NCBI GenBank assembly: GCA_965276755.1
Contig: OZ255625.1
Span: 3,162,001-3,226,000, forward strand
Origin: CAJCIS01 sp965276755
Lineage (GTDB): Bacteria; Pseudomonadota; Alphaproteobacteria; Acetobacterales; Acetobacteraceae
Direction of reading: 5' to 3'
DNA: 64,000 bases
A program made the position numbers and the translations under genes. Under the pieces are notes generated by a model that saw nothing but the letters and a program-made list of their open reading frames with translations, made no database searches and was not told where the DNA came from. Positions 61,061-64,000 of this stretch are shown in pieces (position 1 is the stretch's first letter; every line of letters begins with the position of its first letter).

Positions 61061-62274
61061 TTCACTGCCCGGCGCTTCATCGCTTGCGGATGATTTGGCT
61101 GCAGCGCCAGGATTTCATCGATTTGCGCAGTATCGCCGTGCTGCAGCAGGCGCATGCGGTAGGGAATGCGATACGGCTGGCGGCGCACTTCCTCGCGCAG
61201 GGCCAAAACCGCCTCTTCCTCGCGCCCCAGCCCTAGCAACGCATCATGCAAACTCGCATGCGCGCCGGCAAGGCCGGGATGCAAACCAAGCACACGCTGC
61301 AAGATCGGGAGCGCCGCCGCAAAATCGCGCGCGCGATTGTGCAGAACCGCGCGCGCATGCAAACCCCAAGGGCTGTCCGGAAGATCGGCGAGTGCGGCAT
61401 CGAGCAATGCTTGCCCGTCCGGCTGCGCGCGCATGACCGCCTGCACCGCGACATTCATGGCAGGATAGGCGCGGCATTCCACGAAGCGCTGCGCGTAGTC
61501 CTCGAAGCTCAACATCTCCTCGCGCCAGAAGGCGTGGCGCGTGGCGGCGTCAACCCAGGCCAGGCCGAAATGCGCGGCAATGGCGGGATGGATGGGCAAA
61601 TCCAGCCCGCCGAACAAAGTCTTGGTGTAGTAGCGTTCCACGGCGCGGCGCGCCGGCGCTGGTGCGTCCAATTCTTCGAGCAGCGTGGCCAGCATGTGAC
61701 GCGAAAGCCGCCACTCCAAATGATAGGGCGTGCGGAACAGACGCTCGGTGCGAAGATGCGCTCCGATCAACGGCGCGAACCGATAGGGCGTGGCGGCCTC
61801 GCGCTGCGCCTGCAGATCGAGCGCGATGTCATATCTGCGCGCAACATGTCCGCTGCGCGAAACGTCGGCCGCGAGATAGGTGCGCACGGCATCTGCGCCC
61901 GACGCGCCGCGCGCCATGGCACGCAGCAGAAAGCTGTCGCCCATTTCGGAAGGAAAGGGATGATAGGCGCCATAGCGCCGTTGGCTGTCGGGATGGGGCA
62001 CGCCGCTGAACGGCCAGAGGAAGGATCCATCGACCAGCGGCACGTGCAGCCGCCGCGCATTCGCCGCCACGCCGGCAAGCGGCAGTTGATCGGCCATGGG
62101 CGTGATCTGGTCGATGACAATGTCCGCACGTGCCGCGGCTGCGCGTGTCTGTTCGGTAGGCGGCCGGCCGGCGGCGATGTAGGTTACCGTTTCGCCGGTA
62201 TGGGGGACCACGAAAAGATCGTAGGCTTGCGCTAGCACCTGCATTTGGCAGGTGCCGTAGAAGACCAGGTTCAT
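61057..62274 (-). CDS. WcbI-like polysaccharide biosynthesis protein with TPR-like tail
   Basis: 405 aa. WcbI domain about 1-285: it opens MNLVFYGTCQMQVLAQ (GxCQ loop), then ADIVIDQITPMADQLPLAG and VDGSFLWPFSGVPHPDS; the segment HPAIAAHFGLAWVDAATRH is shared with the paralogue at 8697-9638. Residues about 300-390 look like TPR units (SPWGLHARAVLHNRARDFAAALPILQRVLGLHPGLAGAHASLHDALLGLGREEEAV). Probably an acyl/acetyl transferase in polysaccharide modification. An element B copy directly precedes it. Confidence 0.75.
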   Translation of the reverse strand: MNLVFYGTCQMQVLAQAYDLFVVPHTGETVTYIAAGRPPTEQTRAAAARADIVIDQITPMADQLPLAGVAANARRLHVPLVDGSFLWPFSGVPHPDSQRRYGAYHPFPSEMGDSFLLRAMARGASGADAVRTYLAADVSRSGHVARRYDIALDLQAQREAATPYRFAPLIGAHLRTERLFRTPYHLEWRLSRHMLATLLEELDAPAPARRAVERYYTKTLFGGLDLPIHPAIAAHFGLAWVDAATRHAFWREEMLSFEDYAQRFVECRAYPAMNVAVQAVMRAQPDGQALLDAALADLPDSPWGLHARAVLHNRARDFAAALPILQRVLGLHPGLAGAHASLHDALLGLGREEEAVLALREEVRRQPYRIPYRMRLLQHGDTAQIDEILALQPNHPQAMKRRAVK

Positions 62275-62280
62275 AAGAAA

Positions 62281-62402
62281 GCAAGAAAGGAAGCAGTCCT
62301 TTTTTGAAAAAAAGGACCAAAAAACTTTTGATCTTTAAACACAGGCCAAAGAGCAAAAGTTTTTTGCTTCTTTTTTTCAAAAAAGCAGACCTTGCCTTCC
62401 TT
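62281..62402. repeat. Two element B copies as an inverted pair
   Basis: Copies at 62281-62330 and 62352-62402 around a 21-base spacer, between gshA and the WcbI-like gene. The gshA stop codon lies at the edge of the second. Confidence 0.87.
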
Positions 62403-63775
62403 CAAATCGCCGCCGCCTCGAAAATCCGCGTCACATCCCCGCCCCACGCACCATGATACAGCGCAAGCCATGCCTGCGCCTGCGAAGGTCCGCCCGCGGC
62501 AATCTCCTGCAGCGGCGCCAGCAATTTCTCCTCATCCAGGCCGCGCGCGCGCAGGCCGTCCCCGGCGATCGCCACCGCCTCGCGCGCCAGATGGGCAAGC
62601 GTTCCGCCACCAAGCGGCGCCGCCAATCCCATTCTAGGCACGGCAGCGCGCAATCCCATAAGGTCGGCTACCGAATAGCGCCGGCACGCCGCCAGCGCCG
62701 ACTCCAGCGCCGCCTCGTCATACAGCAAGCCCACCCAGAACGCAGATTGCGCCACCATCATCGCCGGATTGCCCGCATCCGCCCCGCGCATTTCCAGAAA
62801 GCGCTTGAGCCGCACTTCGGGAAATGTCGTCGTGATATGATCGGCGAAATCGCCCAACGTCGGCACCAGATCGGCCAGCGCCTCGACGCGCCCGGCCATG
62901 TAATCGCGAAAACTTGCGCCGGCGACATCGCGCAACTGGCCGTGCCGCGCCACGAAATACATCGGCACATCCAGCAGCCAGTCCACATAGCGCTCGAACC
63001 CGAAGCCAACTTCGAGCATCACCGCCGGCACGCCGGTGCGCTGCGCGTCGGTATCGGTCCACACATTGGCGCGCGCGGAGAGAAACCCGTTTGGCCTGCC
63101 CTCGGTAAATGGGGAATTGGCAAACAACGCAGTGGCTACGGGCTGCAACAGCAAGCCCACGCGCAGCTTGCGCACCATGTCCGCCTCATCGGCGAAATCC
63201 AGATTGACCTGCACCGTGCAGGTGCGCAGCATCATGTCCAGGCCAAGGTTGCCCACCATCGGCATGTAGCGCCGCATGATGCCGTAACGGCTTTTCGGCA
63301 TGAACGGCATGTCTTCCCGCCGTGCGGTCGGATGAAAACCCAGCGGTGCAAACCCCAGCCCGAGCGGCCCTGCCACCGCGTGCACGTCGGCCAAATGCCG
63401 CTCCAGCTCGGCCACCGTCTCGTGCAGGCACGCGACCGGCGCGCCGGACAGCTCGAATTGCCCGCCAGGTTCCAGCGAAACGCTTCGCCCGTCCTTTTTC
63501 AACCCGATCAGGTTGCCCTGGTCCAGGATCGGCTCCCAGCCGCGCGCGGAAATTCCCTCCAGCATGGCCTGGATGCCGCCTGGTGCATAAGGCGGGGCCG
63601 CAAAACGCGAGCCCGCACCGCCAGGCCGATAGAAGCCGAATTTCTCGTGCTCGGTGCCGATGCGCCAGGCATCGCGCGCTTTGCCGCCAATGGCGAGATA
63701 CTCGGCCAGTTGGCGCACCGCCGCACCGTGAGACGACGCAATCGGCGTCGCGTCCTCCTCGCCCGGGTTGGACAT
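62402..63775 (-). CDS. gshA: Glutamate-cysteine ligase (class III, plant/alphaproteobacterial type)
   Basis: 457 aa. First enzyme of glutathione synthesis. WRIGTEHEKFGF (ATP/Mg site), ISLEPGGQFELSG-type block (VSLEPGGQFELSGAPV), GFHPTARREDMPFMPKSRYGIMRRYMPMVG, MMLRTCTVQVNLDF and LTANSPFTEG-type LFANSPFTEGRPNGFLSARANVWTDTD. Length is normal for class III. It provides the glutathione used by GloB and perhaps by the DsbA-type isomerase in this window. Confidence 0.95.
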   Translation of the reverse strand: MSNPGEEDATPIASSHGAAVRQLAEYLAIGGKARDAWRIGTEHEKFGFYRPGGAGSRFAAPPYAPGGIQAMLEGISARGWEPILDQGNLIGLKKDGRSVSLEPGGQFELSGAPVACLHETVAELERHLADVHAVAGPLGLGFAPLGFHPTARREDMPFMPKSRYGIMRRYMPMVGNLGLDMMLRTCTVQVNLDFADEADMVRKLRVGLLLQPVATALFANSPFTEGRPNGFLSARANVWTDTDAQRTGVPAVMLEVGFGFERYVDWLLDVPMYFVARHGQLRDVAGASFRDYMAGRVEALADLVPTLGDFADHITTTFPEVRLKRFLEMRGADAGNPAMMVAQSAFWVGLLYDEAALESALAACRRYSVADLMGLRAAVPRMGLAAPLGGGTLAHLAREAVAIAGDGLRARGLDEEKLLAPLQEIAAGGPSQAQAWLALYHGAWGGDVTRIFEAAAI

Positions 63776-63871
63776 GGCGGGCTCAGCGACCCGTAACGAA
63801 AACGCGCATCGGCGCGGGCTGGAAGGGCATGGTCGGTCTCACCCTCTCCTGGCTGCTTAGGGCCTGCGCAC

Positions 63872-64000
63872 TCACCACTCCCGGCACGCAAGCAGGGCAA
63901 GCCCGGCAATGGCGGCCGTCTCGGCCCGTAATATGCGCGGTCCGAGCGAGACGGGCTGTATGAAGGGTCTCGCACGCATCACGTCAAGTTCAGCCGGTGC
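63872..64000 (-). CDS. rsmE: 16S rRNA (uracil1498-N3)-methyltransferase, 3' part only
   Basis: Last 42 codons plus the TGA stop (63872-63874); the 5' end lies beyond the window. The translation contains RPFIQPVSLGPRILRAETAAIAGL, the C-terminal SPOUT-knot signature (VSLGPRILRAETA) of RsmE. Upstream of gshA and codirectional, as commonly seen in this group. Confidence 0.85.
   Translation of the reverse strand, partial: APAELDVMRARPFIQPVSLGPRILRAETAAIAGLALLACREW

Overview
The window is a GC-rich chromosomal segment from an alphaproteobacterium, most likely of the Rhodospirillales/Acetobacteraceae type. This is inferred from alphaproteobacterial marker families (a TIGR02300-type zinc-ribbon protein, DUF1489, an IalB-type secreted protein, class III GshA), the rplY-pth-ychF order and many ATGA-overlapping gene pairs. 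I could not run a search, so genus and species stay open. Nearly all genes are chromosomal housekeeping or metabolic genes. I see no phage, plasmid or CRISPR region. The only intact insertion sequence is one ISL3-type element.

Layout. 0.2-2.6 kb: tRNA-Gly(GCC), a thioredoxin-TPR co-chaperone, a Lon-substrate-domain protein and a Trm112-like protein. 2.8-10 kb: a secreted beta-helix protein, a DUF3300 protein, gloB facing a methyltransferase, an ArsR-SRPBCC operon with a frameshifted second SRPBCC gene, and a WcbI-like protein. 9.9-14.8 kb: rplY-pth-ychF, a divergent ProA-like dehydrogenase and an enoyl-CoA hydratase. 14.9-25.2 kb: a secreted esterase and phosphoesterase pair, hslVU, a polytopic membrane protein facing ksgA, a VOC protein, an Fsr-like exporter and a YbhB-like protein. 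25.4-29 kb: a GGDEF-EAL protein, tadA, a class I amidotransferase and an RsuA/RluB-type pseudouridine synthase. 29-37 kb: glutaryl-CoA dehydrogenase, an orphan pqqC, hicAB, a paired acyl-CoA dehydrogenase locus, a ROK kinase, and an AI-2E permease with a CDP-alcohol phosphatidyltransferase. 37-46 kb: a fasciclin lipoprotein, purM-purN, a small membrane protein, the ISL3 element, DUF1489, a Tat-type large catalase and a 2H phosphoesterase. 46-64 kb: TetR with a divergent carotenoid oxygenase, a DsbA-type isomerase, an atypical SDR, a LamG protein and a divergent S10 peptidase, an HPD-containing coiled-coil protein, an AppA-like BLUF photoreceptor, an SDR-TetR-P450 operon, rlmN with an ialB-like gene and a TIGR02300 gene, a ClpP-like peptidase, a second WcbI protein, gshA and the 3' end of rsmE at the window edge.

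The strongest unexplained signal is the intergenic DNA. Three families of palindromic elements recur. Element A (18 loci) is a G-run/C-run hairpin with a GATGTGCCATC core. It is often present as head-to-head pairs, and two loci carry imperfect terminal inverted repeats like those of a miniature mobile element. Element B (15 loci) is a T-run/A-run hairpin with a purine-rich GGAAGGAAG flank. Element C is a large nested cruciform found in the leaders of purM and ychF. These repeats take part in coding: element A supplies C-terminal tails read in the same frame to three unrelated enzymes, element B supplies C-terminal VLF plus the stop codon to three proteins, and another B copy sits in the 5' coding end of a membrane-protein gene. 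The ISL3 element has landed inside a B copy and duplicated 8 bp.

The most interesting gene is the BLUF protein at 53457-54794. It keeps the BLUF flavin residues at exactly AppA spacing and has a B12/SCHIC-like C-terminal half with the ExHxxG motif, so it is probably a blue-light and redox antirepressor.
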